A stretch of DNA of 34,826 bases from Bryobacterales bacterium (lineage in GTDB: Bacteria; Acidobacteriota; Terriglobia; Bryobacterales; Bryobacteraceae), in NCBI GenBank assembly GCA_016789785.1, contig JAEUQE010000039.1:12132-46957 (forward strand), in the 5' to 3' direction. The position numbers and the translations under genes were made by a program. Under the pieces are notes generated by a model. That model had not been told where the DNA came from, ran no database searches, and was given only the letters and a program-made list of their open reading frames with translations. Positions 15,792 to 23,760 of the stretch are shown in pieces (within the stretch, counting starts at the first letter, position 1; every line of letters begins with the position of its first letter).

Positions 15792-16958
15792 ATGCATACC
15801 AGACGTGCAATTCTCGGACTGCTGCCATGCGCACCTGCATATCTGCGGGCTCAGGCCGACGACGAAATTCGCGAAATCACCACCTATCGTCATCCACAAG
15901 GTATGTTCGTTCGCGTCAAGTCGGCGAGCGGTGCGTTCGGATGGGGCGAGGCCGAGTCTGGCATGCCCGAACTGATGGAGACCTTCATCCACGCGGGCTT
16001 GAAGAAGAACGCGATCGGTCAAAGCATTTGGGACGCGGAGCGCGTGTGGGACCGCATGTTTTTTGATCAGCATGATCTTGGACCTGGCGGCGCGCTCACT
16101 GGTGCGATCTCCGGCATCGATCTGGCGTTGTGGGATCTGAGGGGGCGCGTGCTGAAGCAACCGGTTTACCGGTTGATCGGCGGGAAGTACCGCGATCGTG
16201 TGAAAGTGTACGGCTCGTTTGGCGTCGGCTTCGGCAGACGCATGAACCCGCGGCAGGCCGCCGAGAAGGCGAAGAAGTTTGTGAGCCGCGGATATCTTGC
16301 CGTGAAAGTGCGAATGCAGATCCGTGAATCGCGGCAGAATCCGGAGCCGGATCCGACGTTCGAATTCGTGAAGGCCGTGCGTGAGGCGATTGGCCCGAAG
16401 ACGGAACTGCTGGTGGATATCAACAACGGGTACACGGCCGAGCGCGCGATTGCCGTGGGTCTGCGGTTGCGCGATGAGTTCGGAGCGCGCTACTTCGAAG
16501 ATCCGGTGAGTGATCAGCATTTGGAAGACTATGCGGCGGTGACTTCGGCGCTGCATGGGATTTCGACGATCGCGGGGGAAAAACAGTACACGCGCTGGCA
16601 GCTTCGAGATCTGATTGTGCGCGGCAACGTGGACTACATCAACCCGGATGTGATCAAGGCCGGCGGGTTGACGGAGATGAAGAAGATCGCCGCGATCGCA
16701 CAGGCTTATCAGAAGCCGGTGATCTGCCACAACACACGGCCGACGGTGTCGACGGCGGCGTCGCTGCATTTCATGGCGTCGATACCGAATGCAGGTCCGT
16801 TTTTCGAGGCGCCGGACGATGATGAGTTCGAGCCGTTGCTATCGGTCGCGACGCGTCACTACCGGTTTGAGAACGGTTACCTCACGGTGCCATCGGCGCC
16901 GGGCTTGGGAATCGATTTCGATGAGCCGAAGCTGCGGGCGGCGTCCAAGGTGGTGTAA
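15792..16958 (+). CDS. Exported mandelate racemase/muconate lactonizing enzyme-family protein (enolase superfamily)
   Basis: The 388-residue product has a Tat-like signal (MHTRRAILGLLPCAPAYLRA) followed by an enolase-superfamily fold. Numbered from this start, the catalytic residues line up: K172 in VKVRM, metal ligands D209 (VDINNG), E236 (YFEDPV) and E263 (GEKQY), and H313 in CHNTRP. The second position of the usual KxK pair is Arg174. Enzymes of this type remove the alpha proton of carboxylates, most often dehydrating or racemising acid sugars; the pattern fits a sugar-acid dehydratase-like member, with substrate unknown. An upstream in-frame ATG at 15759 would add 11 residues. I prefer 15792 because the twin-arginine signal then begins near the N-terminus, though neither has a clear ribosome site. 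The gene follows the Gfo/Idh/MocA gene on the same strand. Confidence 0.88.
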   Translation: MHTRRAILGLLPCAPAYLRAQADDEIREITTYRHPQGMFVRVKSASGAFGWGEAESGMPELMETFIHAGLKKNAIGQSIWDAERVWDRMFFDQHDLGPGGALTGAISGIDLALWDLRGRVLKQPVYRLIGGKYRDRVKVYGSFGVGFGRRMNPRQAAEKAKKFVSRGYLAVKVRMQIRESRQNPEPDPTFEFVKAVREAIGPKTELLVDINNGYTAERAIAVGLRLRDEFGARYFEDPVSDQHLEDYAAVTSALHGISTIAGEKQYTRWQLRDLIVRGNVDYINPDVIKAGGLTEMKKIAAIAQAYQKPVICHNTRPTVSTAASLHFMASIPNAGPFFEAPDDDEFEPLLSVATRHYRFENGYLTVPSAPGLGIDFDEPKLRAASKVV

Positions 16959-16979
16959 GCCCCGGTGACTGCCTCGCGA

Positions 16980-17774
16980 TCATACCTTCGCGGCGGCCCT
17001 CGCCGGTGTACGGCTTTGCCATACGAGCCATGCGCCCAGAGCGATGAGGCCGATGGTGATCCACTGCGCGTTGGAAAGCACCCATCCAAACGGACTCGCT
17101 TGTTCATGGAAGCGCACGAATTCCACCATGAATCGCGCGAACGGATAGAGAATCAGGTAAGCGCCGATCACGCGACCGGGGGGCGGCGCCGACTGGAACA
17201 GCCGGTAAAGGAAGGCGAAGATCACGATCTCCGCGGCGGCTTCGTAAAGCTGTGTGGGATGCAGGGGCACGCCAAGCGGGACGCCGACGAGTTGATACGC
17301 ATCGAGGCTGTCATACGTGACGGCCCAGGGTCGATGGCACTCCGCACCCCAACAACAGCCCGCGGCGAAGCATCCCAACCGTCCGATGGCGTGACCCAAC
17401 GCAATGCCTGGTGCGAAGATGTCGGCCACGGGCAGGAACGAGAGCTTGCGCGATCGCACGTACCACACAGCCACGGCGAGCGCGCCAATGAGTCCGCCGT
17501 AGAACACGCCACCGGCCTGCAGGGTGCTCATCGAAAAGATCTCTTTGGGACTGCGGCGGTAGAAGTCGAAGTCGTAGACGAACATCAGCAGCTTCGCGCC
17601 GGCAAGGCCCGCGAGCGCGACATAGATGCCGAGATCCGTCACCATCTGCGGATCCATGTTGCGGCGCTGCGCCAGTTTCGCGGTCATCCACAATCCAAGG
17701 AGAAAGCCGATGGCGACCAGCAGGCCGTAGGTGGGGAGATAGAAGGTGCCGATGGTGAAGAGCTTCGGGAACAC
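16980..17774 (-). CDS. lgt: Prolipoprotein diacylglyceryl transferase
   Basis: Lgt performs the first step of lipoprotein maturation, attaching diacylglycerol from phosphatidylglycerol to the lipobox cysteine at the inner membrane. The 264-residue protein has about seven membrane segments and the family signature GRLGCFAAGCCWG, including the essential arginine region. It also has HPTQLYEA and the R/E pair in FARFMVEFVRFHE. It lies 1 nt downstream of lspA, so two successive lipoprotein-processing enzymes are encoded together. The gene converges with the enolase-superfamily gene, leaving only 21 nt between the two stops and no obvious terminator there. Confidence 0.96.
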   Translation of the reverse strand: MFPKLFTIGTFYLPTYGLLVAIGFLLGLWMTAKLAQRRNMDPQMVTDLGIYVALAGLAGAKLLMFVYDFDFYRRSPKEIFSMSTLQAGGVFYGGLIGALAVAVWYVRSRKLSFLPVADIFAPGIALGHAIGRLGCFAAGCCWGAECHRPWAVTYDSLDAYQLVGVPLGVPLHPTQLYEAAAEIVIFAFLYRLFQSAPPPGRVIGAYLILYPFARFMVEFVRFHEQASPFGWVLSNAQWITIGLIALGAWLVWQSRTPARAAAKV

Positions 17775-17775
17775 G

Positions 17776-18285
17776 TCACGCCTCCGCTTTCCGAACGGGC
17801 TTCTCTTCGGTACGCCACAGCACGAGAATCAGCATGACGGCGCCAGTGGAAATCGCGCTATCGGCGACATTAAAACTCGGCCATTCGAAGGAGCCAATGA
17901 ACACTTGAATGAAGTCCGTGACGGAGCCGCGCCAGATGCGATCGTAGAGATTGCCGATCGCGCCGCCGAGCACGAGCGCGAGTGCCACAGGCGTCCAATT
18001 ACCCGTGGGCCAGCCCTTCGAGGGCAACCGCCAGAGTTGCACGGCGACGAACGACATCACTACGGCCGAAACGCAGATCAGGATCAGCGTGCGCCAGTAT
18101 CCTTCGGCTTGCGCCATGAAGCCGAACGCAGCGCCCCGATTCTGCGCATGCACGATGTTGAGCACGCCGGGAATGATGGCGAGTGTGTCCCATGCGGAGA
18201 CGTTGCCCTCAATCCAGAGCTTGCTCAGGCGGTCCGCGACGAAGACTGCCGCTGAAATCGCGAAGCGTAGGGGGCGCGAGATCAT
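17776..18285 (-). CDS. lspA: Lipoprotein signal peptidase (signal peptidase II)
   Basis: LspA cleaves the signal peptide from diacylglyceryl-modified prolipoproteins. The 169-residue product has four membrane segments and the two catalytic aspartates: D124 in NLYDRIWRGSVTDF and D142 in FNVADSAIS. The conserved NRGAAFG motif is also present. ATG 18285 overlaps the ileS stop (ATGA) and gives the normal length; an upstream in-frame ATG at 18324 would add 13 residues overlapping the ileS reading frame and is less likely. ileS-lspA adjacency is found in many bacteria. It is followed 1 nt later by lgt. Confidence 0.96.
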   Translation of the reverse strand: MISRPLRFAISAAVFVADRLSKLWIEGNVSAWDTLAIIPGVLNIVHAQNRGAAFGFMAQAEGYWRTLILICVSAVVMSFVAVQLWRLPSKGWPTGNWTPVALALVLGGAIGNLYDRIWRGSVTDFIQVFIGSFEWPSFNVADSAISTGAVMLILVLWRTEEKPVRKAEA

Positions 18286-21101
18286 CCGGCGATTTCCTTC
18301 AGTGCATCCGAACACGCGACGCATACGGTGGGGAAGCCGGAATCAAATCCGACGTTGGCGGAGTACTTCCAGCAACGTTCGCACTTCTCGCCATGCGCGC
18401 GCTCCACGTGCACCGCGAGATCGGCGGTGGCGTGATCTTCGAGCGTGACCTGCGACACGATGAACAAGGAGGGCAACTCCTCCTGGTAGGTGTCGAGGAG
18501 TGGATACAGGTCCTTGCCTGCCTGCAAGCGCACCTTCGCTTCGAGTGGCGCGCCGATGAACTTTTCCTGACGCGCGACTTCGAGCGACTTCAGTACCTGC
18601 TCGCGCACCGTCAGCAGACGATCCCAATTCTCGAGGCGCTGGCGCTCGGCGGTGGTGATGCCGTCGCTCGGGAAACCGGGATCGGGGAAGAGCGTGAGAT
18701 GGACACTATCCGGGTCGCCAGGAAGCTTCTTCAAGTGGCTCCACACTTCATCGGTGGTGAAGCTGAGCATGGGCGCCATCAGGCGGACCAAGGCGTGTGT
18801 GATCTTGTAGAGCGAAGTCTGCGCACTGCGCCGGGCCTGTGAACGCGGGGCCGCAGTGTAGAGGCGATCCTTGATCACATCGAAGTAGACCGCACTCAAA
18901 TCCGTAGTGGCGAAGTTGTAGAGAGCCTGATAGACGCGATGGAAAGCGAACTCTTCGTAGCTCTTGCGGCATCGCTCAATCAACTGTTCACAGCGCACAA
19001 GGATCCAGCGGTCGAACTCGAGTTGCCGCGAAGGTGACAACATGTCGGTCGCTGGATCGAAGTCGGCGAGATTGCCCAGTGCGTAGCGGAAGGTATTGCG
19101 AAGCTTGCGGTAGGCTTCGGTGAGGCGCGCGAGAATCGTATCGGACACGCGCACATCTTCCTGAAACTCGACACTCGAAGCCCATAGGCGCAGCACTTCG
19201 GCGCCATGCTGTTTGATGACATCTTCCGGTAGGATGACGTTGCCGAGAGACTTCGACATGGCGCGGCCTTCGCCATCGAGAGCCCAGCCATGCGTGGCGC
19301 ATTCGCGATAGGGCGCCTGGCCTCGGAGCCCCGTGCCGACGAGCAGCGAGCTATGGAACCAGCCGCGATACTGGTCGCCACCTTCGAGATAAAGATCGGA
19401 GGGCCAGGGCAGTTGATTGCTCTCATTGAGCACGGCGAGATGGCTGGATCCCGAGTCGAACCAGACGTCGAGAATGTCCATCTCTTTGCGGAACTGATCG
19501 TGTCCACATTTGGCGCAACGCACATCGCTCCGGATGAGTTCCGCGGCGCTCTTCTCGTACCAGATGTCGGCGGTGTGCTGAACGAACTGCGCGACCACAT
19601 TGTCGAGCACTTTGCGATCGGTGAGGGCTTCACCACAGGACTCGCAATAGAACACGGTGATGGGCACACCCCATGTGCGCTGGCGCGAGATGCACCAATC
19701 GGGGCGAGTGGCGATCATGTTTGAGATGCGTTCTTCGCCCCATGCGGGCATCCACTTCACGTTGCGGATTGCATCGAGCGCGGTCTGCCGGAGATGGTTG
19801 CGTTCCATGCCGATGAACCACTGCTCAGTGGCGCGGAAGATGGTTGGCTTGTGGCAACGCCAGCAGTGCGGATAGCTGTGGTCGACACGCTTTTCGGCAA
19901 GCAGTGCGCCACGCTCACGAAGAATGCCGATGACGATGGGGTTGGCGTCCCACACGCGCTTGCCCAGCAACTCTTCGGGAATCGTGCCCGGCGCATTGTC
20001 AGGTTGGAAGAACGCTCCTTGCGCGTCCACGGGACAGTAGGTCGCGATGCCGTACTGCTGGCCGGATACGTAGTCTTCCTGGCCGTGACCGGGAGCCGTG
20101 TGCACCGCGCCCGTGCCTTGCTCCAGCGTGACGTGGTCGGCAAGCAGTCCCTTGGAAACGCGATCGAGGAAGGGATGCTGAAACTCATGTCCTTCGAGCT
20201 TCTCGCCTTTGAACTCGCACAGCACTTTCGGATCGGCCCAGCCGCATTTCTCTGATGTTTCCTTCAGCAGATCGCGCGCGACGATGTAGACGTCGCCATG
20301 CACTTCCGTAGCTACATAGTCGAACCGCGGGTTGTAGGCGATGGCCATGTTCGCGGGAATGGTCCAGGGGGTGGTGGTCCAGATGAGGCCGTAGACACTC
20401 TTGCGGGCGAGTGCAGCATCGATGGACGCCGCATCGGAGAGCATCGCGAATCGCACCCAGATGGAAGGGCTGGCGTGCGGCTCGTACTCCACTTCGGCTT
20501 CGGCGAGCGCGGTGCGGCAACTGATGCACCAGTTCACGGGCTTCAGCCCTTTGTAGACGTAGCCCTTGTCGAGGAAGTCGACGAAGGCGCCGGCGATCTG
20601 CGCCTGATACGCGCCGCTCATTGTGAGATAAGGATTGTCCCAGCGGCCGAGCACGCCAAGCCGCTGGAAGTCCTCCATCTGCAGCTTGACGAACTTCTCC
20701 GCGTACTTACGGCAAGCGCGGCGAATCTCGGCCTGCGACATCTCCGCCTTCTTGCGCCCGAGTTCACCGTCCACTTTGATCTCGATAGGCAGCCCGTGAC
20801 AGTCCCAGCCGGGCACGTAAGGGGAATCGAAGCCCGCCATCGTCTTCGACTTCACGATAAAGTCTTTGAGGATTTTGTTAAAGGCGGTACCGAGATGGAT
20901 GCGGCCGTTGGCGTACGGAGGACCGTCGTGCAACACATAGCGGGGGCGGCCCGCGCAGGCTTCTCGAATGCGGTGGTACAGTCCCGATTCGTTCCAATGG
21001 GCGAGCATCTTCGGCTCGGTCTGCGGCAGATTTCCCTTCATGGGAAAGCCGGTGGATGGCAGATTGACTGTCTTCTTGAGATCCACTTCTTTTGCTGACA
21101 T
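18282..21101 (-). CDS. ileS: Isoleucyl-tRNA synthetase
   Basis: IleS charges tRNA-Ile and edits mischarged valine. The 939-residue enzyme has the class I HIGH-type motif as HLGT (from H69 in GRIHLGTAFNK). An editing domain fills residues about 200-400 (WTTTPWTIPAN), followed by WFDSGSSH. The KMSKS-type loop reads A614-M-S-K-S, so the first lysine is replaced by alanine while Lys617 is kept. The C-terminus has a zinc-finger pattern KCERCWKYS...CVACSDALKEIAG that closes many bacterial IleS proteins. It starts 37 nt after the end of the broken HAD gene, and its stop overlaps lspA. A TACGAT hexamer about 24 nt before the ATG could be a -10 site, without a visible -35. Confidence 0.97.
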   Translation of the reverse strand: MSAKEVDLKKTVNLPSTGFPMKGNLPQTEPKMLAHWNESGLYHRIREACAGRPRYVLHDGPPYANGRIHLGTAFNKILKDFIVKSKTMAGFDSPYVPGWDCHGLPIEIKVDGELGRKKAEMSQAEIRRACRKYAEKFVKLQMEDFQRLGVLGRWDNPYLTMSGAYQAQIAGAFVDFLDKGYVYKGLKPVNWCISCRTALAEAEVEYEPHASPSIWVRFAMLSDAASIDAALARKSVYGLIWTTTPWTIPANMAIAYNPRFDYVATEVHGDVYIVARDLLKETSEKCGWADPKVLCEFKGEKLEGHEFQHPFLDRVSKGLLADHVTLEQGTGAVHTAPGHGQEDYVSGQQYGIATYCPVDAQGAFFQPDNAPGTIPEELLGKRVWDANPIVIGILRERGALLAEKRVDHSYPHCWRCHKPTIFRATEQWFIGMERNHLRQTALDAIRNVKWMPAWGEERISNMIATRPDWCISRQRTWGVPITVFYCESCGEALTDRKVLDNVVAQFVQHTADIWYEKSAAELIRSDVRCAKCGHDQFRKEMDILDVWFDSGSSHLAVLNESNQLPWPSDLYLEGGDQYRGWFHSSLLVGTGLRGQAPYRECATHGWALDGEGRAMSKSLGNVILPEDVIKQHGAEVLRLWASSVEFQEDVRVSDTILARLTEAYRKLRNTFRYALGNLADFDPATDMLSPSRQLEFDRWILVRCEQLIERCRKSYEEFAFHRVYQALYNFATTDLSAVYFDVIKDRLYTAAPRSQARRSAQTSLYKITHALVRLMAPMLSFTTDEVWSHLKKLPGDPDSVHLTLFPDPGFPSDGITTAERQRLENWDRLLTVREQVLKSLEVARQEKFIGAPLEAKVRLQAGKDLYPLLDTYQEELPSLFIVSQVTLEDHATADLAVHVERAHGEKCERCWKYSANVGFDSGFPTVCVACSDALKEIAG

Positions 21102-21138
21102 GGGGAAGAGATGTTTAACTCTTTATCGTAACGCTGGG

Positions 21139-21735
21139 TTAAGCAAGCAGTGCGGCGACGGCGCGTCTGGTCTCTGCTTCGGATGTATGCAGGATCGCGT
21201 GCAGGCCAACTTTCGCGGCCCCTGCGACGTTGTTCGGCCGGTCATCAATGAAGATGGTTTCCTCGGGTGTGACGCCGAGGCCGGTCACGCACTCGAGGTA
21301 GATCCCGGGCTCCGGCTTGACGCAGTTCAAGTCGCAGGAATAAGTGCGGTGATGGTAATCGTTGAACCAGGGCTGGCGCGACACCACATAGTCGCGGACT
21401 TCGGTGGGAATGTTCGAAAGCAAGCCGACGCGCAGGCCCTTTGCTTTGAGTTCAAAGGACCAGTCGACCATCGATTGTTCAATGCCGTTCCAGCTCTCGC
21501 CGTCGGCCTCGTACAGTTCAGCGAGCTTCGCGGTCATGTCACCGAACAGGCTCCAGTATTACTCGCCGTTGAGGTCGGCGCGATCGTAGGCCAACCGGTT
21601 CTCCCAGTAGATGGCGGAGAACTGTTCGTGATGAAGACCCGTGAGCGCGACCATGCGCTCGAGCGGTTCGTGGAGTTGTGGCCTGGAGAGGACCATGCCG
21701 TAGTCGAAGATTACGGCCTTTATCAATTGGGACAC
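21139..21735 (-). pseudogene. HAD-family hydrolase interrupted by an in-frame TAA
   Basis: Read from GTG 21735 (or TTG 21726), the frame encodes MSQLIKAVIFDYGMVLSRP, the start of a HAD subfamily IA hydrolase with its nucleophile Asp in FDYG. It runs for 58 codons to a TAA at 21559-21561, in the context NGE-stop-YWSLFGD. It then continues in the same frame for 140 codons with the remaining HAD motifs: LLSNIPTE (motif II), CVKPEPGIY (motif III Lys) and FIDDRPNNV (motif IV). The total, about 198 codons, is a normal family length. A single base change would restore a sense codon. A restart at ATG 21537 would lack the catalytic Asp, so that fragment cannot be an active HAD enzyme. I call it a recent pseudogene; a sequencing error or stop readthrough is possible. 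Confidence 0.82.
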
Positions 21736-21758
21736 TGTTTCAGGTTACCATCGGCGAT

Positions 21759-23756
21759 GTGCCATCCTCCAAAGAATCCCAAGCGGAGCTGACCGTCAAG
21801 GCGGTGGGGCTCGGGTTGTTTCTGGCCTTTGTTTTTGGGGCTGCGAATGCATATCTCGGAATGCGTGCGGGGCAGACGGTCGCGGCGACCATTCCAGCGG
21901 CGGTGATCGCGCTCGCGCTGTTTCGCCTGCCTGCGTTTCGCGGCGGTGTGAAGGAGCAGAACATTGTCCGCACGGCGGCTTCCGTTGGAGAGGCGCTGGT
22001 GGCGGGCGCCATCTTCACGTTGCCTGCATTTCTGCTGGCGGAAATGGACGGCAAGCGGCTATGGACGGATCTGCGCGCGCACTACTGGGAAGCTACGATG
22101 ATTCTGCTGACGGGCGGACTGATCGGCGTGTTCTTCATCATTGCGCTGCGCAAGCCGCTATGCGTAGATGCGCATCTGCCATGGCCGGAGAGCGTGGCGA
22201 GTGCCGAGATTGTGAAGGCTGGCGCACAATCGGGATCGGCGCCGAGGACCATCTTCGGAGCGATGGGGATCGGTGCGTTGATGCAGATTCTGAAGTCGGA
22301 CAAGGGACTGCAGATCTTTCGCGAGTACACCGAGGGCTTCTTCGCCTTCCCGGCGTCGGCGGTTCGTCACTTCAACTTCCGGCGCGAGACGATCGGCACG
22401 GTGAATCACGCTGGTGGCATTCCGTGGGCCACGCCAAGCCTTTCACCCGCATTGATTGGTATCGGCTACATCATCGGCTTCGAGCCATCGTCCATCAACT
22501 TCGCAGGCGGCTTGCTTGCATGGTGGGTGCTGATTCCGCTGCTGCTGTTCTTCGATCCGGATCTTGGACAGCGGCTGGGCGGTGGAGACAACGGATCGCC
22601 GGACCTGATGGCGTATACGGTCTGGTACAACGTGGTGCGTCCGATTGCGGTGGGCGCGATGCTGGTGGCCGCGACGCGCACCATGTGGTCGATTCGGCAT
22701 TCGCTGATGGCGTCGTTCCGAGGCGCCATGGAAGCGTCGCGCAAAGGAAGCGGTGGTCCCGCGACTGATCCGAGCGAGCAGGACATTCCAATGAAGTGGG
22801 TGCTCATCGGGACCTTGGTGCTGTTGATTCCGATCACGGGAATCTACTATGCGTTCACGGGCAAGCTTGTTGCGGCTATTGTCATTGCGTTGGTGATGGC
22901 GGTGGTGGGTTTTCTGCTGTCTGCCTGCGGTGGTTACCTGGTGGGTTTGGTGGGCAGTTCGAATCAGCCGCTGTCCGGGCTTACGCTCTCAGCGTTGATT
23001 CTGTCCGCGCTGGTGATTCTGTCGATTGGTGTGACCGGCGCATCGGGTGTCGCGGCGGTGTTGGGTGTCGCCGCGGTGGTGGCATGCGCGTGCAGCGTGT
23101 CGGGATCGTTGATTCAGGATCTGAAGGCGGGACACTTGTTGGGCGGCACACCATGGAAAATGCAGCTTGTGGAGATCATCGCTGTGATCCTGCTGTCGTT
23201 CTTTCTGATGGGACCGATCATTGCGTTGCATGAAGCGAACCTGGCCACAGGCGGAATTGGTGGTCGGGCGCTGCCCGCGCCGCAGGCAGGCTTGATGGCG
23301 CAGCTTGCGAAGGGGATTGTCGGCGGGCAGATGGCGTGGGGACTGCTGGGGATCGGCGCCGCATTCGCGACCGCGCTGATTCTGTGCGGCGCGCGTGCTC
23401 CCATGCTGATCGCGGTGGGAATGTATCTGCCGTTTGACACGACGTCGGCGATCTTTGTTGGCGGGCTGATGAAGTACGTCGTGGAACGCATGTCGGCAAA
23501 GCGCAGTGAAGCGGATCGTGCCGCAGTGGAGGAGAAGGGCACGCTGCTCGCATCGGGATTGGTGTCGGGCGAGGCGATCGTCGGGATCCTGCTCGCGGTG
23601 ACGTATCTGGCGGGCATTCCCTCATTCACGAAGATACTCACGGGCGAAGACGCGTTCGCGTTCTTTGGTGCGTGGGGTGGATGGATGTCGCTCCTTGGAT
23701 TCGGTGCGCTGGCGTGGGTTCTGGTGCGTGTGCCGCTGCGCGCGAAGCTACACTGA
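21759..23756 (+). CDS. OPT-family oligopeptide transporter
   Basis: The product from GTG 21759 is 665 residues with about 14-16 membrane segments. It shows the family start ELTVKAVGLGLFLAFVFGAANAYLGMRAGQTV, split here by the usual first membrane helix. It also has PWPESVASAEIVKAG and the NxxGG-like stretches of the OPT superfamily. OPT proteins move small peptides, and some take up metal chelates, using the proton gradient; substrate cannot be assigned. The start codon is inferred from family alignment, since the residues encoded upstream to 21678 are not OPT-like and lie over the HAD gene. It starts 23 bp from the divergent HAD start. TACCAT lies 7 nt before the GTG. The next gene begins 4 nt after its stop, so both are probably co-transcribed. 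Confidence 0.88.
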   Translation: MPSSKESQAELTVKAVGLGLFLAFVFGAANAYLGMRAGQTVAATIPAAVIALALFRLPAFRGGVKEQNIVRTAASVGEALVAGAIFTLPAFLLAEMDGKRLWTDLRAHYWEATMILLTGGLIGVFFIIALRKPLCVDAHLPWPESVASAEIVKAGAQSGSAPRTIFGAMGIGALMQILKSDKGLQIFREYTEGFFAFPASAVRHFNFRRETIGTVNHAGGIPWATPSLSPALIGIGYIIGFEPSSINFAGGLLAWWVLIPLLLFFDPDLGQRLGGGDNGSPDLMAYTVWYNVVRPIAVGAMLVAATRTMWSIRHSLMASFRGAMEASRKGSGGPATDPSEQDIPMKWVLIGTLVLLIPITGIYYAFTGKLVAAIVIALVMAVVGFLLSACGGYLVGLVGSSNQPLSGLTLSALILSALVILSIGVTGASGVAAVLGVAAVVACACSVSGSLIQDLKAGHLLGGTPWKMQLVEIIAVILLSFFLMGPIIALHEANLATGGIGGRALPAPQAGLMAQLAKGIVGGQMAWGLLGIGAAFATALILCGARAPMLIAVGMYLPFDTTSAIFVGGLMKYVVERMSAKRSEADRAAVEEKGTLLASGLVSGEAIVGILLAVTYLAGIPSFTKILTGEDAFAFFGAWGGWMSLLGFGALAWVLVRVPLRAKLH

Positions 23757-23760
23757 AGCT

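Noticed and set aside
16973..16993. Possible terminator between the enolase-superfamily gene and lgt
   Set aside because: Only a 5-bp CGCGA/TCGCG stem is present, partly inside lgt coding sequence, with no T tract.
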